NCBI RefSeq assembly: GCF_018143015.1
Contig: NC_054740.1
Span: forward strand, 54,775,583 to 54,839,582
Direction: 5' to 3'
DNA: 64,000 nt
Source: Lytechinus variegatus
Lineage: Eukaryota > Echinodermata > Echinoidea > Temnopleuroida > Toxopneustidae
Every line of letters begins with the position of its first letter. The first letter of the stretch is position 1. The notes under the pieces were generated by a model. It was not told where the DNA came from. It did no database searches and worked only from the letters and a program-made list of their open reading frames with translations. This document shows, piece by piece, positions 34,589 to 46,043 of the stretch. The position numbers and the translations under genes are program-made.

Positions 34589-36586
34589 TATGGAAGCTTA
34601 AAAGTGCCACCGAGATGTTGAGATAATTATCTCGGGAAGTCGACATCTTGATAGCAAAATATAAGATGACGAGATCCTGGATCTCATCATGTTGACATCT
34701 TTTAGAAGAGATGATGAGATGACGAGATCCTGGATCTCATCATGTCAACATCTTTTAGAAGAGATGTTGAGATGACGAGATCCTGGATCTCATCATGTCA
34801 ACATCTTTTAGAAGAGATGTTGAGATGACGAGATCCTGAATCTCATCATGTCGACATCTTTTAGAAGAGATGATGAGATGACAAGATCCTGGATCTCATC
34901 ATGTCAACATCTTTTAGAACAGATGATGAGATGACAAGATCCCGGATCTCATCATGTCAACATCTTTTAGAAGAGATGTTGAGATGACAAGATCCCGGAT
35001 CTCATCATGTTGACATCTTGTAGAAAAGATGATGAGATGATGAGATGATCTTGTCATCTCAACATCTCTTCTTAAGATGTTGACATGATGAGATCCATGA
35101 TCTTGTCATCTCATCATCTCTTCTACAAGATGTCAACATGATGAGATCCAGGATCTTGTCATCTCATCATCTCTTCTACAAGATGTCAACATAATGAGAT
35201 CCGGGATCATGTCATCTCATCATCTCTTCCAAAAGATGTCAACATGATGAGATCCAGGATCTTGTCATCTCATCATCTCTTTATGGAAGCTTAAAAGTGC
35301 CACCGAGATGTTGAGATAATTATCTCGGGAAGTCGACATCTTGATAGCAAAAGATAAGATGACGAGATCCTGGATCTCATCATGTCGACATCTTTTAGAA
35401 GAGATGATGAGATGACAAGATCCTGGATCTCATCATGTCAACATCTTTTAGAAGAGATGATGAGATGACAAGATCCCGGATCTCATCATGTCAACATCTT
35501 TTAGAAGAGATGTTGAGATGACAAGATCCCGGATCTCATCATGTCAACATCTTTTAGAAGAGATGTTGAGATGACAAGATCCCGGATCTCATCATGTTGA
35601 CATCTTTTAGAAGAGATGATGAGATGACAAGATCCTGGATCTCATCATGTTGACATCTTTTGGAAGAGATGATGAGATGACAAGATCCCGGATCTCATCA
35701 TGTTGACATCTTGTAGAAGAGATGATGAGATGACAAGATCCTGGATCTCATCATGTTGACATCTTGTAGAAGAGATGATGAGATGACAAGATCCTGGATC
35801 TCATCATGTTGACATCTTGTAGAAGAGATGTTGAGATGACAAGATCATCTCATCATCTCATCATCTCTTCTACAAGATGTCAACATGATGAGATCCAGGA
35901 TCTTGTCATCTCATCATCTCTTCCAGAAGATGTCAACATGATGAGATCCAGGATCTTGTCATCTCATCATCTCTTCTACAAGATGTCAACATGATGAGAT
36001 CCGGGATCTTGTCATCTCAACATCTCTTCTAAAAGATGTTGACATGATGAGATCTGGGATCTTGTCATCTCATCATCTCTTCTAAAAGATGTTGACATGA
36101 TGAGATCCAGGATCTTGTCATCTCATCATCTCTTCTAAAAGATGTCGACATGATGAGATCCAGGATCTCGTCATCTCAACATCTCTTCTAAAAGATGTTG
36201 ACATGATGAGATCCAGGATCTTGTCATCTCATCATCTCTTCTAAAAGATGTCGACATGATGAGATCCAGGATCTCGTCATCTTATCTTTTGCTATCAAGA
36301 TGTCGACTTCCCGAGATAATTATCTCAACATCTCGGTGGCACTTTTAAGCTTCCATATCTCTTCTAAAAGATGTCAACATGATGAGATCCGGGATCTTGT
36401 CATCTCATCATCTCTTCTAAAAGATGTTGACATGATGAGATCCGGGATCTTGTCATCTCATCATCTCTTCTAAAAGATGTCGACATGATGAGATCCAGGA
36501 TCTCGTCATCTTATCTTTTGCTATCAAGATGTCGACTTCCCGAGATAATTATCTCAACATCTCGGTGGCACTTTTAAGCTTCCATA
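34589..36586. mobile_element. foldback transposon, outer copy
   Basis: Terminal inverted repeats begin TATGGAAGCTTAAAAGTGCC and end with the complement at 36586. The target duplication is CGAATA (34583-34588 and 36587-36592), and the empty site CACGCGAATATGAACTG is present in blocks 2 and 3. The arms consist of 53-bp tandem units (GAGATGATGAGATGAC, then AAGATCCTGGATCTCATCA, then TGTCAACATCTTTTAGAA), direct in the left arm and inverted in the right. Removing the inner copy leaves about 916 bp. No protein is encoded. Long tandem-repeat arms are the hallmark of foldback elements such as the sea urchin TU family; membership is not established. Confidence 0.9.
35282..36357. mobile_element. foldback transposon, inner nested copy
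   Basis: A 1076-bp copy of the same element inserted into the right arm of the outer copy. It has the same ends (TATGGAAGC and GCTTCCATA) and its own perfect 6-bp duplication TCTCTT (35276-35281 and 36358-36363). Joining the flanks restores the repeat unit CATCTCTTCTAAAAGATG, which proves the insertion. The left arm runs to about 35850 and the inverted right arm from there. Confidence 0.9.
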
Positions 36587-36698
36587 CGAATATGAACTGT
36601 GAACCCTGAATGAATATACTCTCTCATAACGTCTCTGGCGCTGCGCCAAAAATAGTGATCAGTTGTGAACATTGAACTTTTAGCCTCTATCATGTCTA

Positions 36699-37684
36699 CA
36701 GTGCGTATCAAAAAAAAGTTTACGCTTTGGAAAAATCCTGTAAAATTATACATTTGTAATTTCCTGAAGATTTTTCTACACTTTAACATTGGTACAGATC
36801 CATTTAAGCAAATGACGATATAACTGTCAAAAAATATTTCCGCTTGAGTGAGCACCACTCACTTTTGAAAAGTTAGTGAAAAATGATTTGCGCAGAACTT
36901 TGAAATAGTTATGCGGATAAAAGTAGACCTTAATCATGAAGAACATGTGAAATTTAGCTAGGAAATTTGATTTGAAGATATCTTTTACCTTTTTAAACTT
37001 GTTTCCTTGCCAAAAACACTTTGAAGAGTGCATTGCGCCCCACCCCACTTCCCAACACACCGAGGCCATCGTGACGATATTTGCTTTACACTGAGCTGTA
37101 ATTTACATGAAATGGCTAAGGCTTGATTTTCATTTTGATAATCATTGTCAAGCTTGGGAAAAGTATGGAGAAACAAGTATTAAATTAAAAATGAAATGTA
37201 AACCCACTTTAAATGATAAAAACTTAGTGAAAAATGCTAGAGATGTCTGAAATAAACTTTTGTTCAGATTCAGTTATGTCCTAAGATCCAGCTGGCACAA
37301 AAAGGTTAAAGGTTATGCTTACTAAGTGTTGAAATGTCAATTTGGGCGGCAAAATTGTTACAAGATGCGTGAATGTATCCGTTTTATTTCAGTTGACTAA
37401 AAGTGCAAGGGAAATGTATGAGAAATGTTTCGCAGGGTAAGTTTGATTTTGCCCTTTCCACTTGACACAGCGTGAAAACAAGCATTTCTGCGCAAACAGA
37501 TTTCTGCGAGCTTTACAAAAATGGACAGTGCTCACTCAAGTGTAACATTCTGTCAAAACTTTTACTTTCATTGGATAGATGTGACCCAAACCTAAGATTA
37601 TATGTGAAAAAAATACCCACATGTTGTATATTTTTTTATTCCCAGGTCTTTTTCAAAGTGTAAACTTTTTTTTGATACACACTG
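36699..37684. mobile_element. TA-flanked inverted-repeat element, 986 bp
   Basis: Ends CAGTGCGTATCAAAAAAAA and TTTTTTTTGATACACACTG are inverted, flanked by TA on both sides (36697-36698 and 37685-37686), as in Tc1/mariner-type insertions. Inverted similarity continues inward (GCTTGAGTGAGCAC at about 36842 against GTGCTCACTCAAGTG at about 37528), so the repeats are at least 170 bp. No transposase frame is visible. Absent from blocks 2 and 3, so it inserted after the duplication. Confidence 0.82.
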
Positions 37685-37810
37685 TATAGTAACAGGGAGG
37701 ATTCTGGAACGTTTTTTTTTTCATCATCAGCACCCATACCATGTAGTTTGGCGGCTATGTATCACAAACATTTGTTGTCAGCAATGATTTCAGGATTGAT
37801 GTGGGGGCAT

Positions 37811-38086
37811 ATAAAATTAATTATTCTAAAATAATTATTTAGAGGGGTCCACGCAATACAAGCACTGCTTTTTAGTGGATCCCTCCATTTTCTCAGAATT
37901 TTATTTTATAATGGTTATGATATTTTGCTTATATATATATTACTATGTTTTGTTTTACTTCTACTTATAGATAAATATCATATACTGTACATGCCTGAAT
38001 TTATTTTGTCTGTATGTAACTATTTTGACCTCATTACTTTGTTCTTCTGTTGAAAATGAAATAAATAAAATTGAAAATTGAAATAT
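37811..38086 (+). mobile_element. non-LTR retrotransposon 3' end
   Basis: Plus-strand copy of the 3' UTR family seen at 8190-8240 and 9290-9360 (GGGGTCCAC...AAGCACTGCTTTTTAGTGG), ending in AATAAATAAAATTGAAAATTG. Block 2 has the empty site GGGGCATAGAATCCCC, so this is a private insertion in block 1. Strongly 5'-truncated, with no coding part. Confidence 0.75.
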
Positions 38087-38249
38087 AGAATCCCCCTTCC
38101 CAAATGGTTAAGATTTCATCTAACAACGACAGAACAAATAATAATACGACCGGTGCAGGCCCATAGGTCTCCGTAATAGTTATTGTTCACCATGTTGTGG
38201 TCAAAACAATACATTTAGATGAAATCCACTGAGGTCAAATCTAATGAAA

Positions 38250-38467
38250 TCAATCAATAATAATAATAAAAATGATAGTAATAACGATAATGAGTATGAT
38301 GATGATGATGATGATAATAATAATAATGATAACAATAATAATTATTATTATAATAACGTTTTAACGTCCCACTTTTATAAGTCTTTGAATGACTTGGCCT
38401 ATAGGATCGAACCCACTACCTCCCGTTCATGAGACAGACGCATATACCACTGAGCCACCATGCCCGG
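38250..38467 (-). mobile_element. tRNA-derived SINE, internally deleted
   Basis: Minus strand: head CGGGCATGGTGGCTCAGTGG with an A-box, then GGGTTCGATCC as B-box, then a body ending in a tail of ATT repeats. Compared with the copies in blocks 2 and 3 it lacks about 140 bp between the tail and the CCACTTTTATAAG motif. Its presence in all three blocks dates it before the duplication. Confidence 0.75.
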
Positions 38468-38939
38468 TTGAAGCTGTTTACATGATCGTGAATTTGGCCC
38501 TTTAAATATATAATGCTCATAAAGTAAATGTATCTTAACAAATATGCAATATGAGCTCAAATCAAGTTCATCAAGTTGCAAAGTCTTATGCATGAGGGGG
38601 TGTAGAACATTAGAACATTTAATAAATCGGCATTACAACCCGAGAGGGCATTGAGGAAATTGTCTTTCTCAAAGCATGATTGCACTGAAATCTGCAATAT
38701 TCATGGTCCGAATCATGTGCTCTTGAGACAATGAGATAAATGAGTAAGACCATTCAGAATATGATTTAAGGTAATCTATTAGAAATAATGTGATTTTGAA
38801 TCACTAATTCACTTTATTGAATTGACGACAAGGTCAAATCAAAGAAGGTGATGCATGGTCGCTGCTTCTCATAAACTGACAATAATGTTGTGATTTAAAG
38901 CAATTGACTATGATATTGATGAATCATAAACGTATTTTG

Positions 38940-39070
38940 ATCACATGACGAACGCTGGCCAATCACCATGATCACAGATAATATTTGTTATGAATATGTA
39001 TACAAAACAATCTCATGCGGGACATTTAAATCACTCTTCTGATGACACGCAGCGAGTTCGCATGCCGAAT
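38940..39070 (+). promoter_or_regulatory. gene B promoter
   Basis: Conserved with the upstream regions of C and D: GATCACATGAC (E-box CACATG), GGCCAAT (CCAAT at 38959-38963), and a TATA-like TATACAAAA at 38999-39007, degraded relative to TATAAAAG in C and D. The motif GCGGGACATTTAAATCA, where transcription would be expected to begin, follows about 15-30 bases on. Confidence 0.6.
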
Positions 39071-39146
39071 TGTAAGCTCCTCGAAAGCTTCCACGTTCGT
39101 AATAATTTTGCCAAATTAGTCATTTTCAGGACAATAAATATCTAAA

Positions 39147-39434
39147 ATGGAAGTTCAATCTTTGAATAAGTTTTTACTAATCTTGATCATATTATTCATG
39201 TGCCGTAGCACCGAAACTCAACGTTCTTCGCCATGCCATCGTAAATGTTCATACGTTGAGGCTTTTCAGCAGGCGAACTGTGAATACAGATCATTGGATA
39301 CTATACCAATCGAATGCAATGCTGCTTCATATCTATCGCTTCGTTACAACCACATCACAAGAATACGACCTGAGATTTTCAGAGGTTTTCCTTTCCTAAA
39401 ATACCTCTTACTGTCAAACAACAACATATCACAT
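39147..39434 (+). CDS. LRR membrane receptor gene B, exon 1
   Basis: 288 bp, 96 codons, ending in phase 0 before GTAAGT. The start MEVQSLNKFL is the one shared by B, C and D. Residues 1-25 form a signal peptide (FLLILIILFMC core, then TETQ). The N-terminal cap has cysteines at 30, 34, 45 and 57, followed by LRRs YLSLRYNHITRIRPEIF and LKYLLLSNNNISH, where the intron cuts. The product would be a surface receptor with exon 2. Expression is presumably driven by the CCAAT/TATA region about 150 bp upstream. Confidence 0.9.
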
Positions 39435-40495
39435 GTAAGTATGAGAGAGACTGAATGAAGGGTATAATGTTTTGTAAATACGTGCAGTTTATAGTGCCTC
39501 ATATTGTCTAAATCGTTGGCGAACAAGGCCTACATGAAATAAGATAACAATAGATATTTTGAATCATGGACTTTGAAATATGATTGTGTATCTGTATGAC
39601 TATGAGCGCTCAAGAGAGACAAGTTTATATTGAAATGACATTCGATCTTATAGGACTGTAATCCGCAGAAAACAATCTAACGTTTTGTAGCTATCCAATC
39701 GGAAAACACTAATATTTTTGCTCAGTAACTTTCTGATCGATCAAATCCTTATAACATGATTATTCAAACATGGTTCCATATCAAAGATGCAACATTATGT
39801 TCGTGTCCTTTTATGCCCACTGAATGACAACAAACCTGATAAAAGTAACCTTTTTCTCTTTACAAATTTTCTACCACGAAATTTGCCCCCCCCCCAAAAA
39901 AAAAAAACACTAAATATAGGCAAAAATGGCAGGTAGTTCTCCTTAAGCGCGAAGCTTACAAAATCAGGTGAATAACCTACAAAATGTTGTTAAAAATGAC
40001 CAAATTGTTGGTAAAATATTTACCAGAATTTTTCCTTTTCGACCCAGACTCCATTTTGGGTCGAACAAAAATGATCTCAAACACATGTTCGTTATTTGAC
40101 TTATCATAAGACAACTCACAATGAACGCCGGGAGACTGGTTCAAATGATAATGAAACTGCCAATATTGTTATTATCAACGACCGTTAACAATGGCCGGGT
40201 ATTCCCCTGAATTTATCAAGGCCAAGTAACACAAAGGTTTATGATGAATACAAAATATGAGTGTTAAAAAAAAAATAAAAGTGAATAAAACACGAATATA
40301 ACATTGATCTGGATTGGCCATCACCATCTAGCAATTAATCGCCAACATTTGTGTTATGGTCTGGCTCCCAAATCAAATCTTTGTGATATGAAACTCTGAG
40401 ATACAAAACAAAAATTGACTACAGATAGTTTTAGTGAAATCTAAATCATAAAGATTTCATATTCAAATTTAAATTCAAATTGATTTGGGTCTAAA

Positions 40496-40808
40496 CAGGG
40501 GCGGAAATCTATTCCAAAAGGTAGGGGGGACAAGGGGCTGGAAAATTTGACGAGCAAAAAAAAAGGTTATCACCCCAAATTTAAGATTTAAAGTCATTTC
40601 GACGAAAATAAATTTGACAAGCAAAAAAAAGGTCATCATCCCAAAAGTAAGGTCATCTCGTCCTGAAATATGTTTTACTTCAATTTTGAATGATGTATTT
40701 CTTACCATTATAAAAGACCACAAATAGTAGGGGGCATTTGATATTGTGTCCCCCTACTATTTTGAGTAGGGGGACACGTCCCCCTGTCCCCTCGGATTTC
40801 CGCCCCTG
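40496..40808. mobile_element. hAT-like MITE in gene B intron
   Basis: The ends CAGGGGCGGAAAT and ATTTCCGCCCCTG are a perfect inverted repeat. The flanking 8-bp sites are GGTCTAAA (40488-40495) and GGTCTACA (40809-40816); the homologous copy in gene C has both as GGTCTAAA. An 8-bp duplication with CAGGGGCGGA-type ends points to hAT. Inside are three AAAAAAAGGT.ATCA.CCC motifs. Non-coding. Confidence 0.88.
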
Positions 40809-40922
40809 GGTCTACATCCAGAGTTCTGATAGTCACTATTTACAGGAGATCAGAGGATACATAAACTTAAAAGACTAGCATTGTCTTGTGAATTCATTCC
40901 ACTTTTACATCTCACAAGCATA

Positions 40923-41152
40923 CACACTTAAAATGTTAGGCAACATACTGTCCACTGTGTTGTGTAATGTATGTTAATAAAAAACATATTATATATTTTG
41001 GGCAATTATCATAAAATTGAGCAAATTTATTACCCAATTATTAGTTTTTATTACCCAATATAGGCAGATTTTAACCAATAGTTGTATGGACACTATGTTG
41101 CCGAGGGTTGGTTAAAAATTTGCATATTTTGCCCAACTATTTTAAGAGTGTA
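40923..41152. mobile_element. MITE of TACACTCTTAAAAT family in gene B intron
   Basis: Left ACACTTAAAATGTTAGGCA, right AACTATTTTAAGAGTGTA, with CATACTGTCCACTGTGTT and ATGGACACTATGTTG inside, matching 22004-22218. The same copy is present in the C and D introns, so it predates the duplications. Confidence 0.78.
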
Positions 41153-41553
41153 CCTATTTTAGTTTTTTTTTCCTTGAAAACTTATATTCCACTTTGTATA
41201 TTGTATTAGATTGTGTAAATAAAACCATTTCCCCCAATTAACTGATTAATGACAAACATTGCGAGCGATGGCCGCTCACATTATGATCTCTCTCCCTCCC
41301 CCCCCCCCTCTCTCTCTCCCTCTCTTCTCACCCATCTCCCATCTTCTCTTTATTCTTTAAAATTTTCTCCTTAATTCCATCTGATTATTTTTTTCAGGCG
41401 CCAAGTGTTTGTTCAAACCTACTCAATTGGTTCGAACCAGGCAATTTCGTCACAATAATGTAATTTGTTAAAGTCTTTCATGCCACTTTCATTTTATATG
41501 AAAATCATATACATATATATTTTGACCAAGTATGTCTCACTCTATCTTTACAG

Positions 41554-42789
41554 ATAGAAGCAAATACGTTCATCGGGGCACCTCAACTCAAGTCAATCAA
41601 GCTTCTCTACAACAATCTTCAGGTGTTCGATCGGTACGCACTAAACGGAACAGAAAACCGACTCCGAAACATCTATTTGAGCAGGAACTCACTGAGAGTC
41701 ATCGAGAACGGAACCTTCCAACTCGTACCAAAGCTCGAGGTCATTGACCTGTACCAAAACAGTCTTTCTCAACTCACTTCCGGTGTCTTCCAACATTTAA
41801 AGAACCTCGAGCGTCTTTTCCTCGGCATGAACAAACTGGTTAATCTTCCTGAGGATATCTTCAAAGACCTTTCATCTTTGGTCTACCTAGACCTGTCCAA
41901 CAATTCTCTTACGACTCTTTCCATTGATCTCTTTGCACATATGGATTACCTAATGACCATTGATCTCTCTGGAAATCGATTGATTTCTATTGGTAATGTT
42001 CTTCATCTACCGAATATTCGTTTGGATCTAAGATGGAACAATCTTCATCAACTTGACAATTTGACCTTGGAGATCTTGACAAGCAACGCCGAAATTCTGT
42101 TTCTGAAAGGCAATCCTTGGCATTGCGACTGTAGTTTGGAGCCATTGCGTCAATGGTATCAACAACTATCCATAAGCAACGAGAAGGACGTCAAGATTGA
42201 TAATCCAGTATGTTCATACCCGAGCGAATTAGCAAATCACACTGTAAATGACCTTGAAGTGTCTCTGTGTATTGAGATACCAGCAAGCAGTACAGAAACT
42301 TCTGCAGAAACTTTTACCACGAACCTGGGCATTTCCGAATCTGGACATCGTGGAATGATCAGGGATTTTACTTTCCAAAATGTCACAAGGAGAGCTGAAA
42401 AACTTCGAACAGATGATAAATTGCCTTTGGCTGTGATCATCGGACTTGTAGTAGCATTTTTGGTAGTGACATTTATCATAATGCTCATATTTATACTGAT
42501 CCGTAAATTCCGAAAACCGAACAATCCTGCCAATCCTGATAACAAAGCCTTTGACAGTGGCACGGACGAATGCAGTTCACAAGTTCATGATAGCCCCATG
42601 GTAATTACTGTCAATGAGTTGAATGACAGTGAAGTCGATTCATTAGAGGACGAAAATGAAAAAACCCCATTAAAAATGAGCAAGTACTTGGGCAGTGATT
42701 GTCCTGGAGGCAAAGAACTGACACTGAGAAAAGACATTATTACACAAGAGGAAAAGAAAAAATGCACAAAAAAATTGATGTTTGTCTGA
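41554..42789 (+). CDS. LRR membrane receptor gene B, exon 2
   Basis: Begins after TTTACAG and continues exon 1 in phase 0; the full protein is 507 residues. Eight or so more LRRs (LRNIYLSRNSLRVIENGTF, LVYLDLSNNSLTTLSIDLF, LMTIDLSGNRLISI) lead to a C-terminal cap with cysteines 287, 289, 316 and 335 (NPWHCDCSLEPLRQW). A Ser/Thr-rich stalk and one membrane helix (about 387-412) follow, then a tail of about 95 residues ending KKKCTKKLMFV. There is no TIR, kinase or obvious immune tyrosine motif. Type I surface receptor architecture; immune recognition is an inference. AATAAA at about 42966 is a possible polyadenylation signal. Confidence 0.92.
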   Translation: MEANTFIGAPQLKSIKLLYNNLQVFDRYALNGTENRLRNIYLSRNSLRVIENGTFQLVPKLEVIDLYQNSLSQLTSGVFQHLKNLERLFLGMNKLVNLPEDIFKDLSSLVYLDLSNNSLTTLSIDLFAHMDYLMTIDLSGNRLISIGNVLHLPNIRLDLRWNNLHQLDNLTLEILTSNAEILFLKGNPWHCDCSLEPLRQWYQQLSISNEKDVKIDNPVCSYPSELANHTVNDLEVSLCIEIPASSTETSAETFTTNLGISESGHRGMIRDFTFQNVTRRAEKLRTDDKLPLAVIIGLVVAFLVVTFIIMLIFILIRKFRKPNNPANPDNKAFDSGTDECSSQVHDSPMVITVNELNDSEVDSLEDENEKTPLKMSKYLGSDCPGGKELTLRKDIITQEEKKKCTKKLMFV

Positions 42790-43015
42790 AGATGTCGAAC
42801 CTAGTACTGAGAAAAATTAGACTTTGTTATAAAATGGGCTTATATCCTTTCGGAATATAGGAATGCAACATTATTTTTTATAAATTGAGCTTTTGTGTGT
42901 TATTATCTGCATGATCTTTCTATCAATTGCGAATTTAACATTCTGTTAGAGAAACATTTTAGAAAAATAAACCGGGCAATTGTGCGATTCCATTTTCTGA
43001 AGATTTCAGCCGTAT

Positions 43016-43158
43016 CAAGGGCCGCGGAACGGTTTTCAGGGGGGGGGAAGGGCTGGCCATGCTAAAAATCACAATCATAAGGTCATTTTTACGTTTTTGT
43101 ACACGGTTTTGGAAAAAAAAGGAGGCTGAAGCCCCCCCCCTCGGTTTCGCGGCCCCTG
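43016..43158. mobile_element. 143-bp element with AGGGCCGCG ends
   Basis: The left end CAAGGGCCGCGGAA and right end TTTCGCGGCCCCTG are imperfect inverted repeats. A 5-bp duplication CGTAT flanks it (43011-43015, 43159-43163). The paralogous position after gene C (TTCAGCCGTATGAGAATT) is empty. Part of its interior is shared, inverted, with the hAT-like element at 31885-32712. Confidence 0.75.
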
Positions 43159-43561
43159 CGTATGAAAATTGAAAACAATCGATTACGGTGAAAGTTTTAC
43201 TCTCGACGATTTTCGGGTTTTTCTTCTACAATAGAAAGATTGGTCCTCAAAGCTTTCTCTCGTTTAAAAAGGAAATGTCTTATTAGCATTAAAGGGGTAA
43301 TGTGCAATACTCCTCGCTCCGCACATATTGTGGAGTATTTCCTTGTATAGCTGTAGTTGCATTATTTTTTTTTATTCAATTTTGATGTGTCAAACCATAA
43401 TTTGTTCGGGTGCCTTTTTAATTTTTTGTTTGCATTTTTTTGTGTCAATCAAAGTGGAACGTTTGTGTGCAAGTCGAAGTGTTGTCATAGAAAAAATGCA
43501 TTAATTAATGATACGGAATCGAGTTTCCAGTTTTAGCTTGTATATAAATTTCTGAAGATTT

Positions 43562-43905
43562 GGAAGCGTCGTGGTGTAGCGGTTCTGACTCTCGCCTTGA
43601 AATCAGAGGGTTGTGTGTTCGAATCTCACCATGGCCTAGCGTTTTTGGCAAGACGTTAATCCACACTTTTCCACTCTCCACCCAGGTGTTAAATGGGTAC
43701 CCGGTAGGATGCGAAAGCCTATATGCCTAGCAATTGAGTCTTGGAACTCTTGTTGGAATGCTCCCCATGGAGTGGAGAAGGTACATACATTGTATGCGGG
43801 CATGCAAGGATCCGAAGACCGGGGTAATAATATGCCTGTAAAGCGCTTAGAGACGTCGTTCCGATATATTAAGCGCTATATAAATGTGGATTATTATTAT
43901 TATTA
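43562..43905 (+). mobile_element. tRNA-derived SINE
   Basis: Head GTCGTGGTGTAGCGGTTCTG (A-box region) and GTGTTCGAATCTCACC (B-box) are tRNA-like. The body contains AGGTGTTAAATGGGTACCCG and ends CGCTATATAAATGTGG plus ATTATTATTATTATT. Nearly the same SINE lies at 52142-52495, carried by segmental duplication. The diverged flank at 51020-51045 lacks it, showing the pre-insertion state. Confidence 0.85.
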
Positions 43906-45148
43906 AATTAAAAATATCATACTTCGTCTCTTAATTACTTATGGGAGAATTTTGTGATCTGTATATACTATTATCATTTTAATTATCTCCAAATCAAACC
44001 AATATCCAATATTGTTGGGTGGTTTAATCATGGATGTTTAGATAAATGAGTAAACTAAAATGCAACAAAGGTAAGCAGATTAACGTTGTGTATTGATTTC
44101 AACAGTGATGTTATGGTAGATCAATATTAATATGTTGCTAAAGAAAACTTTGCAACCTGTTTTCCTTCTTGGAACTATATAGTCTATATTTGCTGACAAG
44201 ATTTTACAAGCTTACTTTGTATCCATGTTATTTCTGCATGAGCTTTAATTTTTCCTGTGTATATATATATGTATAATGTAATTGCCAAAAATGTCATACT
44301 TAATGAGCAATAGTCTTAATAAGATATTCAATGTAAATATTTGTACACTTTTATTATAAAAAAACTGCAAAACTTTATTATTGTTTGAAGATTCATTACT
44401 AAAGTTCCATTGTAGGTTATCAAGAGTATCAAGAGTATAAAAATGTTGAAATGAGTATCGGGTACAAGGCAAATAAGAGGATAAAGTAAAACAGATATTG
44501 GGAGCAATCTCTGAAGACTAGAAGAATGAGTATAACTCATCAAATACAAAAAGACTCATTTTAGTTTTTTGTTTTAAGTTTGATGTTTCTTCATGCGGGC
44601 TTCTCATTAAAATGTTAAATATATTTGAAATAAGTTGATTATTTTTTCCCCCTGAGAAATCCTAATCGATGGCAATTCGATTTGATAATAATACTTGTAT
44701 TTAAGAAACGCTATTCACTTTTGTACCATAGCACTTTACAAAAATTTACATTGAATACAATAATAATACAACACAATCATAAACCATATACAAACAAAAT
44801 AAATCATGCATTAAAGAAATATGACTTCAGGTGCTTCTTAAATGTCAAGTCCACCTCAGAAAATGTTGATTTGAATCAATAGAGAAAAATCAGACAAGCG
44901 CAATGTTGAAAATTTCATAAAAATCGGATGTGAAATAAGAAAGTTATGACCTTTCAAAGTTTCGCTTATTTTTAACACAACAGTTATATGAACGAGCAAT
45001 TTACATCCAAATGAGAGAGTGGATGATGTCACTTACTATTTCTTTTTTTTTATTGTTTGAATTATACAATGTTTCAATTTTTACTAATTTGATGATTAGG
45101 ACCTCCTTGCCTGAAGCACAAAAGGTTAAAATAATGGAATTCCACGCA

Positions 45149-45325
45149 TTGGCGGCGGAAGCCAAAAATTTTAGGAGGGGACAACCAAAAAAAAAATTTG
45201 ACAAGCAAAAAAAAAAAGGTTCTCAACCTAAAACTTTTAGGGGGGACGCGTAGGTAAATAAATTGACAAGCAAAAAAAAAAAAAAAATTAGGGGGGACAC
45301 GTCCCCCCCCCGCTTCCGCCGCCTA
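45149..45325. mobile_element. short element with GGCGGCGGAAGC ends
   Basis: Inverted ends TTGGCGGCGGAAGC and GCTTCCGCCGCCTA with A-runs between GACAAGCAAAA motifs; inverted relative to the copy at 22488-22702. It coincides with the boundary between blocks 1 and 2. Confidence 0.75.
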
Positions 45326-45746
45326 TGTGTGCCATACATTATGCTTTTCAAATCATTGCACGCGAATATGAACTGTGAACCCTGAATGCATATACTCTCT
45401 CATTCATGAAGTTATAACGTCTCTGGCGCTGCGCCAAAATAGTGATCAGTTTGTGAACATTGAACTTCCAGCCTTTATAGTAACATGGAGGATTCTGGAA
45501 CGGTTTTTTTTTCATGATCAGCACCCATGTCATGTAGTTTAGCGGCTATGCATGTATCACAAACCTTTGTTGTCAGCAATTATTCCAGGATGGTTGTGGG
45601 GGCATAGAATCCCCCCCCCGATAAAGATTCCATCTAACAACGACAGAACAAATAATAATACGACCGGTGCAGGCCCATATGTCTACATAATAGTTATTGT
45701 TCCCATATTGTGGTCAAAACAATACACTTAGACAAAATCCGAGTAA

Positions 45747-46043
45747 TAATAATAATAATAATGATGATAATAATAAAAATAATCATCATCATCACTATCA
45801 TTATGATGATAATAACGTTTTATTTACCCAGGGTGTAGCCAGTCCATCTAGGAAACTGCTCTACCAACGGGCCCTGCTTAACATAACATGCTATTATTAC
45901 CCTTCTCCAATCTAAGTGCTGAGTGCCTAGCAAGAAGGCAGAAGGTCCCATTTTTATAAGTCTTTGGAATGACTTGGTCGAGGATCGAACCCACGACCTC
46001 CTGTTCATGAGAAGACGTTCTCCACTGAGCCATCATGCCCGGT
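45747..46043 (-). mobile_element. tRNA-derived SINE, near full length
   Basis: Minus strand. Head ACCGGGCATGATGGCTCAGT, B-box GGGTTCGATCC, body with CAAGTCATTCCAAAGAC and GGCACTCAGCACTTAG, ending in ATT/ATC repeats at 45747-45815. Same insertion as in block 3 (54147-54452) and, deleted, in block 1. A small deletion in the head (AGAAGACG) distinguishes this copy. Confidence 0.8.

Larger units (their letters stand above)
34548..45324. repeat. LRR tandem block 1 (carries gene B)
   Basis: First of three homologous blocks. Homology to blocks 2 and 3 begins at about GTGCCATACAT and runs through CGCGAATATGAACTGTGAAC, the promoter, gene B and its 3' flank. It is longer than block 2 (8420 bp) because it carries private insertions: a nested foldback (34589-36586), a TA-flanked element (36699-37684), a non-LTR 3' end (37811-38086) and a 143-bp element (43016-43158). 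The uninterrupted sites are visible in blocks 2 and 3. Confidence 0.88.
43165..45350. repeat. 3'-flank segment, copy behind gene B
   Basis: Nearly identical to 51753-53760, except for about 170 bp (around 44476-44657) missing from the later copy. It includes a SINE and the GGCGGCGGAAGC element. A more diverged relative without the SINE follows gene C at 50640-51745. Confidence 0.88.

Noticed and set aside
34600..36580. CRISPR-like array from the regular 53-bp units
   Set aside because: There are no unique spacers, units are contiguous and reverse direction at the centre, with transposon ends and target duplications; it is a foldback element in an animal genome.
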